A stretch of DNA of 64,000 nt from Antedon mediterranea (taxonomy: Eukaryota > Echinodermata > Crinoidea > Comatulida > Antedonidae): the NCBI RefSeq assembly GCF_964355755.1, contig NC_092672.1, positions 23,930,501-23,994,500 on the forward strand, written 5' to 3'. Below, one piece after another: positions 42,770 to 54,786 of the stretch. A program made the translations under genes and the position numbers. Numbering within the stretch: position 1 is the first letter of the stretch; every line of letters starts with the position of its first letter. Below the pieces are notes generated by a model that worked only from the letters and a program-made list of their open reading frames with translations, was not told where the DNA came from and searched no databases.

Positions 42770-44867
42770 GTGAGTCGTCGGCAGAGGTCGCACACGTGTG
42801 TGTACTACCATGGAGTAAAGGGTACTACATGTGGTGGCACAAAAAAAGTTTTCAGGAATCATGACTGTTAGTGTTGACATATTTTGAACTTTAGTTCCCG
42901 GTAATATTTTACATATTTTATGGTAAAGTTAAGCTATCAGTGACTTTTGTAAAGGATAACAATAGGCCATTCCAACAATACAGGTGCCTAAGCCTACTAA
43001 TAATTATTAAGCTAATAAGATAAGAATGATTTTAGCCTTAGGCTACTATAGTAAGCTGTGTAGTAACTGTATGTAGGCTAAAGTTAAGCCCCCGATCCGG
43101 CCTCACTGTGGCCTAGCTAGCTGAGATTTAGGTACCTGTCTTTCTTACTGTAACAGCAGTCTATCACAGCTTTTCCGACTCGCGAGGTATGCAGGACTTG
43201 ATAATTTTAAGATTGAATGCCTACAATTTAAGCAATAAATTTGTTTAATATCTTGGTAGCAAAAATGATACATAGTTACTATACAGTGTGTGCCGCAATT
43301 GTTTTGAAGTAATTAACCACTGATGGAAGGTATCCCATCCTAGTCCCATTGCCTATGTTTTTTATGTTAAAAGTTTTAAAACATGAAACCAGGTCATTCC
43401 GTGTCTTAAATGTACGTTTTATGGTAATATGATAAAAAGAAAAAAAACAATGCACTACTAAATTGATTAGAATCGATTATTTTTCAAATTTTTAACCATT
43501 TAAAGCCAAAACAAGTTATCGCAATAGGATAAGATGAATGTAATTTGTGACCTTCTTAAATTAAATCTAAAAAACGTAGGGAATGGGACTTTAGACAGAC
43601 TTCCCCCATGATTGTATACTCCTTGAGTGGTGGTAAATATGCAACAGTATTCATAAAATGGTTTTGCAAAATGAGGACCAGTGAAAATACCACTACACCA
43701 TGACGTCATTTATATTAACTAAAAAGATTACTAAAAGTATTACAGTTACCTCTGACTTAATTAAAGTCTTCAGTCCATGTTGATCAGATTTTTGTAGATT
43801 TTGTATTTTTGTATGACCCACTATACGACAAGATTACATGGTTTTGTAAATATTTTGTTCTCTAATTTTTTTAATTCAACAATTTTTCCAGTCATCATCT
43901 TAATTTTGTAAAGCTCGGTTTAATACCTTTAGCAGAGCATCATTTTTTACATTTGTTTCTTGAAGGTATTTGTATCATGAACACATTCTCTACATTACCA
44001 AACTGTTCCAAGCCAAACACACACCATTTTAACAAACGACTGACACATAAAATCTATGAGCGTAGTCAGCCTAGACGAGTACTAAGTCTTACAATTTGCC
44101 TCTTTTTTTCATTTAAGGTAAAGATTAATAAGATAATAAATTACTAACTTCTATCATAATTAATTATGGAAAACTACAGGGATATTGTAAATTAGAAATG
44201 TAAAAGTATGAATATATCCACTATGATGTAACACATACACATCTATCAGGCACACACTGCAGAATAAGAGTAATTTTCAGAATAATCATAGTAATTAATA
44301 GGTCTTGATAGTAGAGTAGAGGGAGGCCATTGCCCCTGTATCCGCCCTCTGTTGATCTTGCATTCGCCTGCATCATGGTTTTTCAAGGTTAAACAAACCT
44401 CCTGTTGAAATACTGACTGTTCTATTTAACTCAGTTCAACCTTGTTTTAACAATAGTCAATCTTTCAATTCATGACATTTTCTCACCACAACTCAAACAT
44501 TCATTATTTGCATACTAATAAATTGCATTAGTGCCAAGCCATAATAACATCAATTTCCATAGACAGCTGCCAATACTGTAAACTATTTTATTTTGCAGGT
44601 TCCTAACTGGGCAGCAGTGCCTTTTGTGGTTGTTACCTTGCCACAAAAGGCAGAAATAGCAAAGCATTGAAGAAGACTGCTCATAAAAGTGCGCCAAACA
44701 GGAAATGTCAGACAACATAGTATGGTATGTTTTTGCTATAGGCCTACAGTATAGCAATGATTTTCTATTGAAACTTGTTTAAATGATACTTGTATGATTG
44801 ATATTATGTCTATTAACAACTTCTTGTGTTTTGTACTACAATTCCAAAGGAAATCAGAGTTTTGTAA
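42770..44867 (+). other. Probable intron; one weak exon candidate at 43953-44117
   Basis: Mostly AT-rich. The candidate reads KRLTHKIYERSQPRRVLSL in an open frame and is followed by AAG|GTAAAG at about 44118, but its left splice site and phase do not fit the exon at 42719, so I do not call it. Confidence 0.35.
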
Positions 44868-45170
44868 ATGAATTATAAGAATTCTAAAGTGAAATTCAAT
44901 AGAATACTTGTGTATTGTGCATCTATATTTAATAAGTGCACAGACCGTGGACACGTTTTTGTGATATCAAAGTCAGGTACTATTCATTGTGAATACTATA
45001 TAATAGAAATATACTCTAAAGAGTTAGACAGTTGGTGCTATGAATTGATTGAATTCAGACAACTAGAAAGTCAGTCCAGTTATTGTGAATTACCAGATTA
45101 TTCCAGTTTAGTCAATAATAATGTAAGTTTGCAATGTAGATGTACAGTAAGAAATACAGTATATTGCTAG
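44868..45170 (+). CDS. Hypothetical 100-codon ORF
   Basis: ATG to TAG on the plus strand. The product contains ILVYCASIFNKCTDRGHVFV and YSKELDSWCYELIEFRQLES, with eight cysteines and balanced acidic and basic residues, unlike random AT-rich translation. A diverged copy of the same DNA at about 47560-47770 has lost the frame. No family is recognised and no signal peptide or membrane segment is seen. It may be an exon, a small protein or a remnant of a repeat. Low confidence. Confidence 0.3.
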   Translation: MNYKNSKVKFNRILVYCASIFNKCTDRGHVFVISKSGTIHCEYYIIEIYSKELDSWCYELIEFRQLESQSSYCELPDYSSLVNNNVSLQCRCTVRNTVYC

Positions 45171-45404
45171 TTTTTTCAATTTTATAAATTTGATTTATAT
45201 TATTTTATAATTTTGATTATTAAGAGTTTTAAGAAAGAAGGAAGCTGAAATGTTTGGATACAAGAGATAAAAGTTAGTGTTTATAATGTTTAAAGATTTA
45301 ACATTAAACTTACATTTTGTGTTTATTTTTGGTCATGATTGACAGTTGTATTAAATTCAGATAATGCTAGCTAATAGAAACAAGTGCTGTTAATGCCAGC
45401 ATAG

Positions 45405-45592
45405 AAAAACAGAAAGCCTAAAGAGAAAATGATCACCAGTATGTAGATTAATAACAGAAAGCCTAAAGAGAAAATGATCACCAGTATCAGTATGTAGATT
45501 AACAACAGAAAGCCTAAAAAGAAAATGATCACCAGTATGTAGATTAACAACAGAAAGCCTAAAGAGAAAATGATCACCAGTATGTAGATTTA
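45405..45592. repeat. 45-51-bp tandem repeat, four copies
   Basis: The unit AACAGAAAGCCTAAAGAGAA is followed by AATGATCACCAGTATGTAGA. The second copy has a 6-bp CAGTAT duplication. Confidence 0.9.
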
Positions 45593-45639
45593 GGAGAACA
45601 CTTTAATATAGTTTAACTCTATTCCCTTTACATAACATG

Positions 45640-48230
45640 TCTGATAGCCTGATAATTTTAGTAGACTTCTTAGTCAATGTAGAGATGTTATCTTTTAAGC
45701 TGCTTGTTCGGTTCTGTAGGTCTGTCAATCTTTTAAAAATTTAACATGTTAGATCTGATATCAATTGATTTCTGTAGGTCTGTCAAGTGTCAGTCTTTTA
45801 AACAAATAACAGGTTAGATCTGATATCAATTGATTTCTGTAGGTCTGTTAGTCTTTAAAACATTTCATTTTATTTTCAATTTCATTTAATTTTTACCCAT
45901 GAATATAAATTATAAGCATTGTAACATACAAATTATAATAATTATATCAAGGAAGGGGCTAAAAAATAGTTAAAACTAATCAAGTTTAGCCCCTAAACAT
46001 TGAAATATAAATAATTATATAAATAAATTAGGGTTATATCTAGTATACCAATTTATTCCTGTAGGTCTGTCAGTCTTTTAAACAGGTAACAGGTTAGATC
46101 TAGTATATCAACAGACCTACAGAAATCAATTGGTATACTAGATCTAATGTGTTAAATGTTTTATTATTTTTTTCTTTCTAAACTTGCAGTCCTGTAGTTA
46201 CCATACTGAAAATTTTCCTAAAATGCAAACCATTGTTAATTTTATATAAAATTTTTCTTGAATTGAATTGAATAGAATTAAATTAAAATACTATTTATTT
46301 TTGTTTTGCCTAAAATAGCAATTAAAAAAATTGAGCTTGTTTCCCTCTAGTGCATTGTAGTTCATATTAAAGCAAGAAATATTACCCTAACTATTATCAG
46401 ATCAATTTATTTACAAATTTGTAATTTACAGTGTAAAGTAGTATGGAAGGCTTCAATGGGCAGGTTTGAAAATAAACACTGAAATACTGTTTGGAACAGA
46501 GTGCAAACATTTTTTGTAAATGTAAAAATGACACAATTGTGGGAAGGAGGTTAAAGGCCCATTTACACTATAGGGCAATAACAATTTACAATAAAAAGAT
46601 AAATATGCATTTTCATTTTCAAAAAGAAAAGAATTTAAAAAAGTTTTCATCCTAGAACTGGATTATCATCTATGCTGCCTCTAATGAAAACAATATTTCC
46701 ACACGTCCAATCAAATGACGTCATGATTTAATAGTAAGAGCAATAACATCGGCACAATACAATGATTTTATTGTTTTTATTGATTATGATGTCATTTGAT
46801 TAGATTTAAAAAAATACTTTTTTTATCAGATACAGCATAAATTATTATCCTATAGTTCTAGAACGAAAACTAATGTATCTATTTATCGTCGATCGTTATC
46901 GCCCTATTGTAAATGGGCCTTAAGAGTATAGGAGGGGCATGTGCTTTCACCCCTAATTAGGAATGTCAGAGCCTAAAATCTGGGCAGTCTCTAGGCTTTC
47001 TTGTTTTTTTACCTAGTCACCATGCATACAGATTTACGAAGCCAATTATAATTTGAAAGGAAATTCTAAATAATTGACCGAAAAGTATGAGTCAAATGTA
47101 AACTTGTCATATTAAACATTTTTTGAACGGCAACCTGATAAGTTTAGTAGACTTCTTAGTCAGTGTAAAGAGTGCATGGCCTACTGTATTTTCAAGCTGC
47201 TTAGTCGGTTCTATAGGTCTATCAGTCTTTGAAACATTTAACATTTTAGATTTAATATACCAATTTATTCCTGTAAGTCTGTCAGTCTTTTAAACATGTA
47301 ACAGGTTAGATCTGATATACCAACAGACCAACAGAAATCAATTGGTATACTAGATCTAATGTGTTAAATGTTTTATTATTTTTTCTGTCTTAACTTTCAG
47401 TCCTGTAGTTACCATACTGAGAATTTTTCTCAAATGTGTAGTAATTAGATTATAATCTTTTTTTTTTTTGCCTAAAATAGCAATTATTTACTAATAAAAA
47501 CTGAGCTGAGCTTGTTTCCCTCTAGTACTTTTTAGGGGTTTTATAGAAATTTAATAACAGAATTCTAAAGGAAATTCCGCAGAGTATTGTGAATTGTACA
47601 TCAACAAAAAAAAAAGTGCACAGACCGTGCAAAAGCTGTTGTGACATCATAGCTAAAGTCAATAAGCATATTATGTGAATGAACACTAAATATGAAAATA
47701 GACTGTAAGGAGTGGTAGGCAGTTGGTGCTACAAATTGGTTGAATTGGTAAAGTCAGTATTATAAGTTATCAAGATTTCAAGTCCAAGTTGAGTCCATAA
47801 TTTGTAAGTTTGCATTGTAGTTCATATTAAAGCAAGAAATACTACCCTAACTATTTTCAGATCAATTTATTTACAAATATGATTTGTAATTTACAGTGTA
47901 CAGTAGTATAGAAGGCTGCAATGAGCAGGTTTGAAAATAAACACTGAAATACTGGATTAGGATCAGAGTGCAAACAATTTTTGTAAATGTAAAAATTACA
48001 CAATTGTGGGAAGGTGTTAAGATTATGGGAGGGTATGTGCTTTCACCCCTAATAAGAAATGTCAGAGCCTAAAATCTGGGCAGTCGCTAGGCTTTATTGT
48101 TTTTTTACCTAGTCACCATGCATACAGATTTACGAAGCCAATTATAATTTGAAAGGAAATTCTATATAATTGACCAAAAAGTATGAAATTGTCATAATAA
48201 ACAATTTTTGAATGGCAACCGATTCTTTGT
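45640..48230. repeat. ~1.5-kb direct tandem duplication
   Basis: Landmarks recur in order: CCTGATAA..TTTAGTAGACTT (45648/47139), GGTATACTAGATCTAATGTG (46132/47342), GTTCATATTAAAGCAAGAAA (46361/47821), AGCCTAAAATCTGGGCAGTC (46970/48066) and TTTACGAAGCCAATTATAAT (47032/48128). Spacing changes along the way show unequal indels, including a MITE in copy 1 and, in copy 2, a segment similar to 44830-45100. Within each copy 'gtaggtctgtcagtcttttaa' is itself repeated. Confidence 0.8.
46555..46920. mobile_element. 366-bp MITE with AGGCCCATTTACA ends, TAA target
   Basis: Inverted ends AGGCCCATTTACACTATAGG and the complement of AGGCCCATTTACAATAGGG, flanked by TAA at 46552-46554 and 46921-46923. The duplicated locus downstream has a single TAA without the element (48018-48020), giving a natural empty site. 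Size, ends and TAA duplication fit a Tourist/PIF-Harbinger-like MITE. Confidence 0.85.
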
Positions 48231-49769
48231 AAAAGGTGTCGAGATTTAATTCATTTTCCTAATTTTTCTTTAATTTTGTTTTTCTCTTTTTTGCAGCCCA
48301 CTTTTATTGCACATATTATGATAAACAATATGATAAAAGTTATATCTATCTATCAATGGATATTTATGTGATACAGTAGTACACATCCTGAGGTTATAAG
48401 AGTATAGAAAATATTGTGATATTGTGTTGAAATCTAAATATGATAAAACAAGTATACAGAGAAAATTTATATTACAGAGCTAAAACGATATAAAGAACAT
48501 TCAGTATTATAAATTGAGATTCGGTATGATAATAATAATGATAAGATGTTTTGTTTAATTCTTTGATAAAATTGTATAGTTTTAAATTGATAAAGAAAGA
48601 CATTTTGAACATAATGCTTTCAAAAATAAAATAACAAATTAATATACATTGCAAAACTAAACCCAAACCGAAGTATGGACATACGCCCTCGTTGCTAGCC
48701 AGGTTTATTAGCTAGCACCAGTTGTGTCTCGGTCATCCCGGACACGAACTTTGAATCCTCTGAATAAAAACAGTACTTAGTAAAATGTTTGGAATAATAG
48801 TGCAATTTCCGGATAGATTCCTTAATTCCCAACATTTTCCAGCATTAGCCTGAACCATGTATGTGGGCTAATTTACATTTACCAGTAAATCATTGCCAAA
48901 CTAGCCCTTGATCCTCACAGGTGCCTCTCTGTATTAAACTACAAAATGATATCTTAAACCAGTCTATTGAAAATGAACAAACAAATCTGATAAACTTAAA
49001 GACACTATATATAGACCTAGGTTTTTTGTAAAAATATATACTATTACTATATAGACATATTGCAAAAAATAAAATTGATTCTAATAATTTTATCGGCCTG
49101 TTTTAAATCCCAACATGCATCGCGTGCAGATTGATATTTCATATTGTGAGGTGATGATCGGTCACATGAAAAGGTAAACAAATAAAAGAACCATAACTTT
49201 TCAGCAAAAATATCTGGTCTTGCTTACAAAAGTAAGCCCAACTAAGCCAGATCTAGAAACGTCTAGAACTTTCAAAGCGAGCTACTTAGGGAGTGCATTA
49301 ATTTTCTCTTTTATTATAATTAACCATAAAATGCACATTTAATGTTTTTAAAGTTATATATTATTTTTACAAAACGGCAACAATTGCAGATCTAGTGTCT
49401 TTAACCAATATTAGAACTGATGATGTAATTTCTTCAATGAAGTCGTAGATTGTATACCTTCCAAAACTCCTAAGCGTCGGAATCATTTTTTTATTAGGTC
49501 GTTTTCTGACTTAGTGTATTTATTATTATTATCAAGCAAAGTAAGAATGTAGTCGCGCACCCTCCGCATCCCATACAATACGATTCATACAAAGGACACC
49601 GCTATACAACCGCCCCTATGCCTACCTATTGTTTAGCTGACAGTCAGTAAGCATAAATAAAAGTGTATAATATAAGTCAAAAATGGAACGCCGTGGTTAC
49701 CTACAGATCATCATCATAGAGGATATGTTAATAATAATATAGTACACTTGTAACGCGAAATGATGTAGA
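48231..49769. other. No gene recognised; possible LINE 3' end near 48270-48330
   Basis: The stretch 'ttctcttttttgcagcccacttttattgcacatattatga' resembles the 3' end of LINE B (16318-16370), so a severely truncated relative in minus orientation is possible. The rest is AT-rich without supported exons. Confidence 0.3.
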
Positions 49770-50185
49770 CGCTAAAACAGGTCCGGCCCTCCACATCGCT
49801 TATTTATCCTTAAAAAAAGTCCAAATGGTTGAAGTACACTATCCTTAGAGTAAATCGAAAAGAAATTATCGAAACGGAGAGAGTAAAAATGTGCAAGAAT
49901 AAATCGGCGTACGGTTCTTACTTAGACATAATATAAAATTACTAGAGGGCGCTATTAGTTTTAAACGAACTGAACAATAGAATATTCCAAAAGCCGATTA
50001 GAGTTTCTTTAATTAGTGTTTCAATAATTTCTTTTTGTTTAAACGGTAATATTTAGTATATTTACTTTAAGCATAATTTACTTTAACCATTTGAACTGTT
50101 TGCAGGCTTCTTAACACATTTTAAAGAATAAATAAGCGATTTTAAAGGCCGGATCAGTTTTGGCCTAGCCGGACCTGTTTTAGCG
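49770..50185. mobile_element. 416-bp inverted-repeat element (CGCTAAAACAGGTCCGG ends)
   Basis: CGCTAAAACAGGTCCGGC at 49770 is mirrored by CCGGACCTGTTTTAGCG ending at 50185. Inner inverted matches include CATCGCTTATTTAT/ATAAATAAGCGATT and CCAAATGGTT/AACCATTTG. Just outside, 50186-50300 carries more CCGGACC-GTTTTGGC modules, so the true end may lie further right. The target duplication is not clear. Confidence 0.65.
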
Positions 50186-51532
50186 GCTGGTTCAACGCCA
50201 AAAGCGATCCGACCGGACCAGTTTTGGCGCTTGATTACGACCAAAATCAATGCGGCCGGACCGATTTTGACCGGACCAATTTTGGCGTGACACACTAACT
50301 GTGGTAACTGTGTACTGTAGTATTTATTATAGCAACCTATTTTCTTTCTAGACCACCCACCCAACTATATCAATACCTATTTATATTTATATATTTAATT
50401 TCTTCAACAAATTGATGTAAATAACTATTGAGCTATAAGCATTACATTTTGCGCTTTTTTCGGGGCTTCCCTTAGACGTACGTTCGCAATGAACTTGAAT
50501 GCAACGCAATGAAAACTAAATACTGAGTGAATGAAATCGGCAACAAAATGTTATATCGTCCTGCAATTAGTCATGTGTGTTTATTGGAGGGGAAAAGTAT
50601 GATCGTTTTGCTCATTGGTAGCATGCTACTGTACATATGAGAGTGTCTTTTCCTGCAAATTAGAGGTGCCATTTATCATGAATTTTATGTGCGAGAGTAC
50701 CATTTCCAGCCATCTGGGGCGTCATTTAACGTTTTAAGTTCGCTTCGCCACAGGTCCTGTCGACGGCCCTGGACAAGCACCTTTTTCCACCATGTGCAAA
50801 CGCTAACTTGCGTGAAGCGCCCTGTTGTGACGGAAAATGTCACTCTTTAGTAGGCTAGTAGGCTACCTCAACTCATCCTCAACCAAGGTAGGGCTGAGTT
50901 GGTGTGGACTCTCTACAGTTGCGCCCCTCCCCCTCCGCCCTTCCACAAAATCCTCGATCCTTCCCTGGAATACATTAATTAATTTATTAATAGCAAAAGC
51001 CAAAGTTGTTTTTCGAAATGCTTATTGGCTGATTCAGCAGCTGGTTATTTAATGTATACGTTAGTTTTACTTTGTTGTTTGTAGGTATAGTAATCATTTT
51101 GACATACTGTATATCATTTATTTCAATGGGTACATACAACACAACTTCATTAACTGTATTAATAGTTCATAGTACACAACTGTATTAATAATTCATATGA
51201 TCATTTTCTCTGGTTTTTCCTGTAAACATTCAGTTGGTTTGGTTTTGTCTTGTCTCTGATTATTAACTACTAATGCCTTGTTTAATAATGGATTTATTCA
51301 ATACCTAATTACATAGAGTAAGAAAATTACTGTTACCATCTTTTTTTATTTTATAATTGCATTATACTGTATTTGGTTTTATAGTCAAACCTGTTTCAAG
51401 ATCATTATTCATCATGCATGCAGATTTACGAAATGTAAAATTGTCTTAATAAAAATGCTATAGTAATTTTTGTGTATTTCTTGAAACACATAAAACGGTT
51501 ATGTTTTTTAAAGAAACCTATGTTGGATCGCA
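50186..51532. other. No gene recognised; CCGGACCAGTTTTGGCG modules at 50186-50300
   Basis: The first 115 bp is GC-rich with alternating CCGGACC and TTTTGGC modules. The remainder is AT-rich without motifs. Confidence 0.35.
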
Positions 51533-51799
51533 TTGTACTTTATTTCCTTGCACCGGTTTTTAACTGTACATGAGACAGTATGCGTTTGTAGTTCTAATCA
51601 ACTATATGATAAAACAAGGACAACCTATGGTGTAAATTTTACAGAATATATTGAATTGCCCTGGTTATCAGATAAAAGTGTTGGTCTTTTGTACAACAAT
51701 TTGCATTCAAGTATTAATATAGAAAAAGCATTATATATTTTAGATTTGTTTGTATTTCAGCATTACCTACTTGTAGAGCTAGAGTTAATATATTATTAA
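51533..51799 (+). CDS. Hypothetical ORF or exon of unknown function
   Basis: Open plus-strand frame reading NQLYDKTRTTYGVNFTEYIE and LPWLSDKSVGLLYNNLHSSI, with a possible acceptor (tttgtag) at about 51592. Composition is protein-like and it lies upstream of the exons at 52487 and 53194 on the same strand, but no splice partner is established and no family is recognised. Confidence 0.25.
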   Translation: MYFISLHRFLTVHETVCVCSSNQLYDKTRTTYGVNFTEYIELPWLSDKSVGLLYNNLHSSINIEKALYILDLFVFQHYLLVELELIYY

Positions 51800-51906
51800 T
51801 TGATAGAGGAGGCATTGGTCGAGGAAAGTGTTGATAGATGAGACATTTATTTACTCAACATCATGTTCAGTACTTTTAGTCCTAGTACTGTATTTATATT
51901 GATTAT

Positions 51907-52302
51907 TGTCAAAATTAGAGGAAGGGATAGTATATAGGTTGAGTTTAAAGCCACAATCTACAGATGATCCCAATGATTGCTTCATTCTTTGCCATTGTGA
52001 TGAGCTGTCAACATTAGAGGAAGGGATAGTATTTAGGTTGAGTTTAAAGCCACAATCTTCAGATGATCCCAATGATTGCTTCATTCTTTGCCATTGTGAT
52101 GAGCTGTCAACATTAGAGGAAGGGATAGTATTTATGTTGAGTTTAAAGCCACAATCTGCAGATGATCCCAATGATTGCTTCATTCTTTGCCATTGTGATG
52201 AGCTGTCAACATTAGAGGAAGGGATAGTATTTAGGTTGAGTTTAAAGCCACAATTTTCAGATGATCCCAATGATTGCTTCATTCTTTGCCATTGGGATGA
52301 GC
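51907..52302. repeat. 99-bp tandem repeat, four copies, open on both strands
   Basis: Units start GTCAA(A/C)ATTAGAGGAAGG at 51907, 52006, 52105 and 52204. Because 99 is a multiple of three, both strands stay open: 33-residue repeats such as QWQRMKQSLGSS on the minus strand and LEEGIVFRLSLKPQS on the plus strand. Which, if either, is translated cannot be decided from this sequence. Confidence 0.9.
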
Positions 52303-52486
52303 TGTCACACAAGTTTCTTTTTATCATTAAGTATCTACCACTAGTATTCAACTAACTCATAATATTATTATCATGTTTTAATATCTGTGAAAAGAAGCTG
52401 TGTATTTATTAATGCAGTTTACTTTAATATAAAAATATTTTTATTTGAATTGAAACATTATACATTGTTTTTTCGTTTTCTTTCAG

Positions 52487-52549
52487 TTTAGCAATACAAT
52501 GTTTCTCCATAGATCGCTGGTTCAACTTTGTGCACAAAATGGTCTTGAG
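52487..52549 (+). CDS. Internal exon of an unidentified host gene
   Basis: Preceded by a good polypyrimidine tract and acceptor (tttctttcag) and followed by donor GTAGGC. 21 codons, phase 0 to phase 0, reading FSNTMFLHRSLVQLCAQNGL and ending in E. It joins in frame to the exon at 53194. No domain is recognised; the joined stretch looks helical and soluble. Confidence 0.6.
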
Positions 52550-53193
52550 GTAGGCAAGTTTACACTGTTTTAGGATGATAGCATTCAACCAGCAACAATT
52601 ATAGCAATGCTATCACATTAACAACTTAATAAGTTGGTCTATTAGCTTATGATCTGGAAACAAAAGAGAACTAAAACAAGTAACTAAATAAATTAAATTG
52701 TGACAACAAATTACAGTATTACAATGAACAAAATAATCACTGTAGTGCTTCTATGCTGTTGGCTCATTTGATGTGATTGTTTTGATTTAATTATTTGACC
52801 AGCATAATACATCAACACATTAACATACAATACAACATAGAGATGAAAAAAGCTAGTCAGGGGCAGCTTAAGAAAAATACATTGCTGTAAATCAACAAGT
52901 CAGCTACCCCTCATATAAAATTAAATTTAAAAAAAATAATTAAATACAAATTTTATTAAAATTTTTCTATAAAAATATGTCTACAAATAATGCAAATACA
53001 AAATTTAAGACAAGAAGAAAAAAAACTTATTTATTTGGGCAATCTAATATTATTATAATGATAATATTATAATATAATGGCTGTAATTTAATACAACATT
53101 GAATGTATGTTATTGTCTATGTTTACTATAGTATATGTATTTTAATGAAAAATGTAACTGAATGCATATTGATCTATATGTTTAATTTCATAG
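52550..53193 (+). other. Intron between two phase-0 exons
   Basis: AT-rich, no repeat or exon seen. Confidence 0.45.
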
Positions 53194-53268
53194 ATTGCAG
53201 AGCAAAAAACTGCTGAAGAAATTTGCCATTTCATTGTTAGCAACAATGCTGTCAATATCCAAGGCCAG
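53194..53268 (+). CDS. Internal exon of an unidentified host gene
   Basis: The acceptor tttcatag ends at 53193 and the donor CAG|GTATAC follows 53268. 25 codons, phase 0 to phase 0, reading IAEQKTAEEICHFIVSNNAV and ending in NIQGQ. Together with 52487-52549 it gives 46 uninterrupted codons across consensus splice sites, which random sequence would rarely supply. The following exon is not found before the 47-bp repeat and may lie beyond it. Confidence 0.6.
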
Positions 53269-53488
53269 GTATACATCAATTTGTTTTCCTTTGTAATGAA
53301 TTTTATATACAACGTTAAATTACTTGACACAAATTAAAGTACATCAATACTAATTTGTTTTTAAGATCTTTTATAATTGTTCTCTGGTTGCATATTTGCA
53401 GTTAACGTTCACACTGATTGTTAAAAGCATTTTTTTTTTTCTTCAACATAATTCTTTCACTTCTTTCTTCTTCAGTTTTTAGTGTTAA

Positions 53489-54105
53489 AAAGTATATTGT
53501 GTGTTTATATCTTATCTTAGCTGTATGTTAGATGGTTTGTATATTGTGTGTTTATATCTTATCTTAGCTGTATGTTAGATGGTTTGTATATTGTGTGTTT
53601 ATATCTTATATTAGCTGTATGTTAGATGGTTTGTATATTGTGTGTTTATATCTTATCTTAGCTGTATGTTAGATGGTTTGTATATTGTGTGTTTATATCT
53701 TATCTTAGCTGTATGTTAGATGGTTTGTATATTGTGTGTTTACATCTTATCTTAGCTGTATGTTAGATGGTTTGTATATTGTGTGTTTATATCTTATCTT
53801 AGCTGTATGTTAGATGGTTTGTATATTGTGTGTTTATATCTTATCTTAGCTGTATGTTAGATGGTTTGTATATTGTGTGTTTATATCTTATCTTAGCTGT
53901 ATGTTAGATGGTTTGTATATTGTGTGTTTATATCTTATCTTAGCTGTATGTTAGATGGTTTGTATATTGTGTGTTTACATCTTATCTTAGCTGTATGTTA
54001 GATGGTTTGTATATTGTGTGTTTATATCTTATCTTAGCTGTATGTTAGATGGTTTGTATATTGTGTGTTTATATCTTATCTTAGCTGTATGTTAGATGGT
54101 TTGTC
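53489..54105. repeat. 47-bp tandem repeat, ~13 copies
   Basis: The unit TATATTGTGTGTTTATATCT is followed by TATCTTAGCTGTATGTTAGA. Copies are almost identical (a few 'tacatc' or 'tatatta' variants). It would lie in an intron of the gene with exons at 52487 and 53194. Confidence 0.95.
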
Positions 54106-54504
54106 AATATAATTTAGTACATTAGTCTTTCAGTACAATTTGCTTAGACAATTTGATTGGCTAATACCGGATTTGAATAATGGCTTGGTAACCAAATCCT
54201 CTGTAATTGTAATTAATTTCAGAATCTGAACAATGATATAATTATTCATCTGTTAATAATATAATAATAATCTGATAACTAAAACAAACTTTTATTAACA
54301 TCATACTAGAGTAGTAGAAATATATACTTTTCATTTATTAAACTTTATCACTGAAAGAAAAATACAAGGCACAACACAGTGAAAAAAAGTTATGAACAGG
54401 TGACAAGCACTTCTATACACACTGGACCCCTTGTACAAATAACAAAACATAAAAACACAAACATTTAAGATATAAAAAAAGCTGAAATGATACTATTTTC
54501 AGTT
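54106..54504. other. No gene recognised
   Basis: AT-rich. It would be the 3' untranslated region if the minus-strand ORF at 54505-54786 is real. Confidence 0.3.
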
Positions 54505-54786
54505 TCATATACAAAGCTCAACATTTAAGACCTGACCACAACAAGCATAATGTAGGTACACATCTAATTGGTGACAGTGGCTTGGCTGCTCTGTGCTTTC
54601 CTGGCAGCTAGTGACTATGATTTTATATTTTCTTCTTGCGTCGTGTTTGTTTAACTTTTTGATTTGTATTATATTTTGTAAAATGTATCTTTTGCTTGAA
54701 TAAATAATAATAAATAATATAATACCTACAATGGGAAAAGATAATACCCATGTGCATGTAATGTCAGGGTCAAAGTTATTTAACAA
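54505..54786 (-). CDS. Hypothetical small membrane protein or terminal exon
   Basis: 93-codon minus-strand ORF with one hydrophobic segment (WVLSFPIVGIILFIIIYSS, about residues 13-31) followed by a basic stretch (KLNKHDARRKYK) and a Cys/His-containing tail to the stop. A possible acceptor (cccattgtag on the minus strand) lies within the membrane segment, so it could be a last exon. No family is recognised, and in AT-rich DNA a chance hydrophobic ORF is quite possible. Confidence 0.25.
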   Translation of the reverse strand: MLNNFDPDITCTWVLSFPIVGIILFIIIYSSKRYILQNIIQIKKLNKHDARRKYKIIVTSCQESTEQPSHCHQLDVYLHYACCGQVLNVELCI

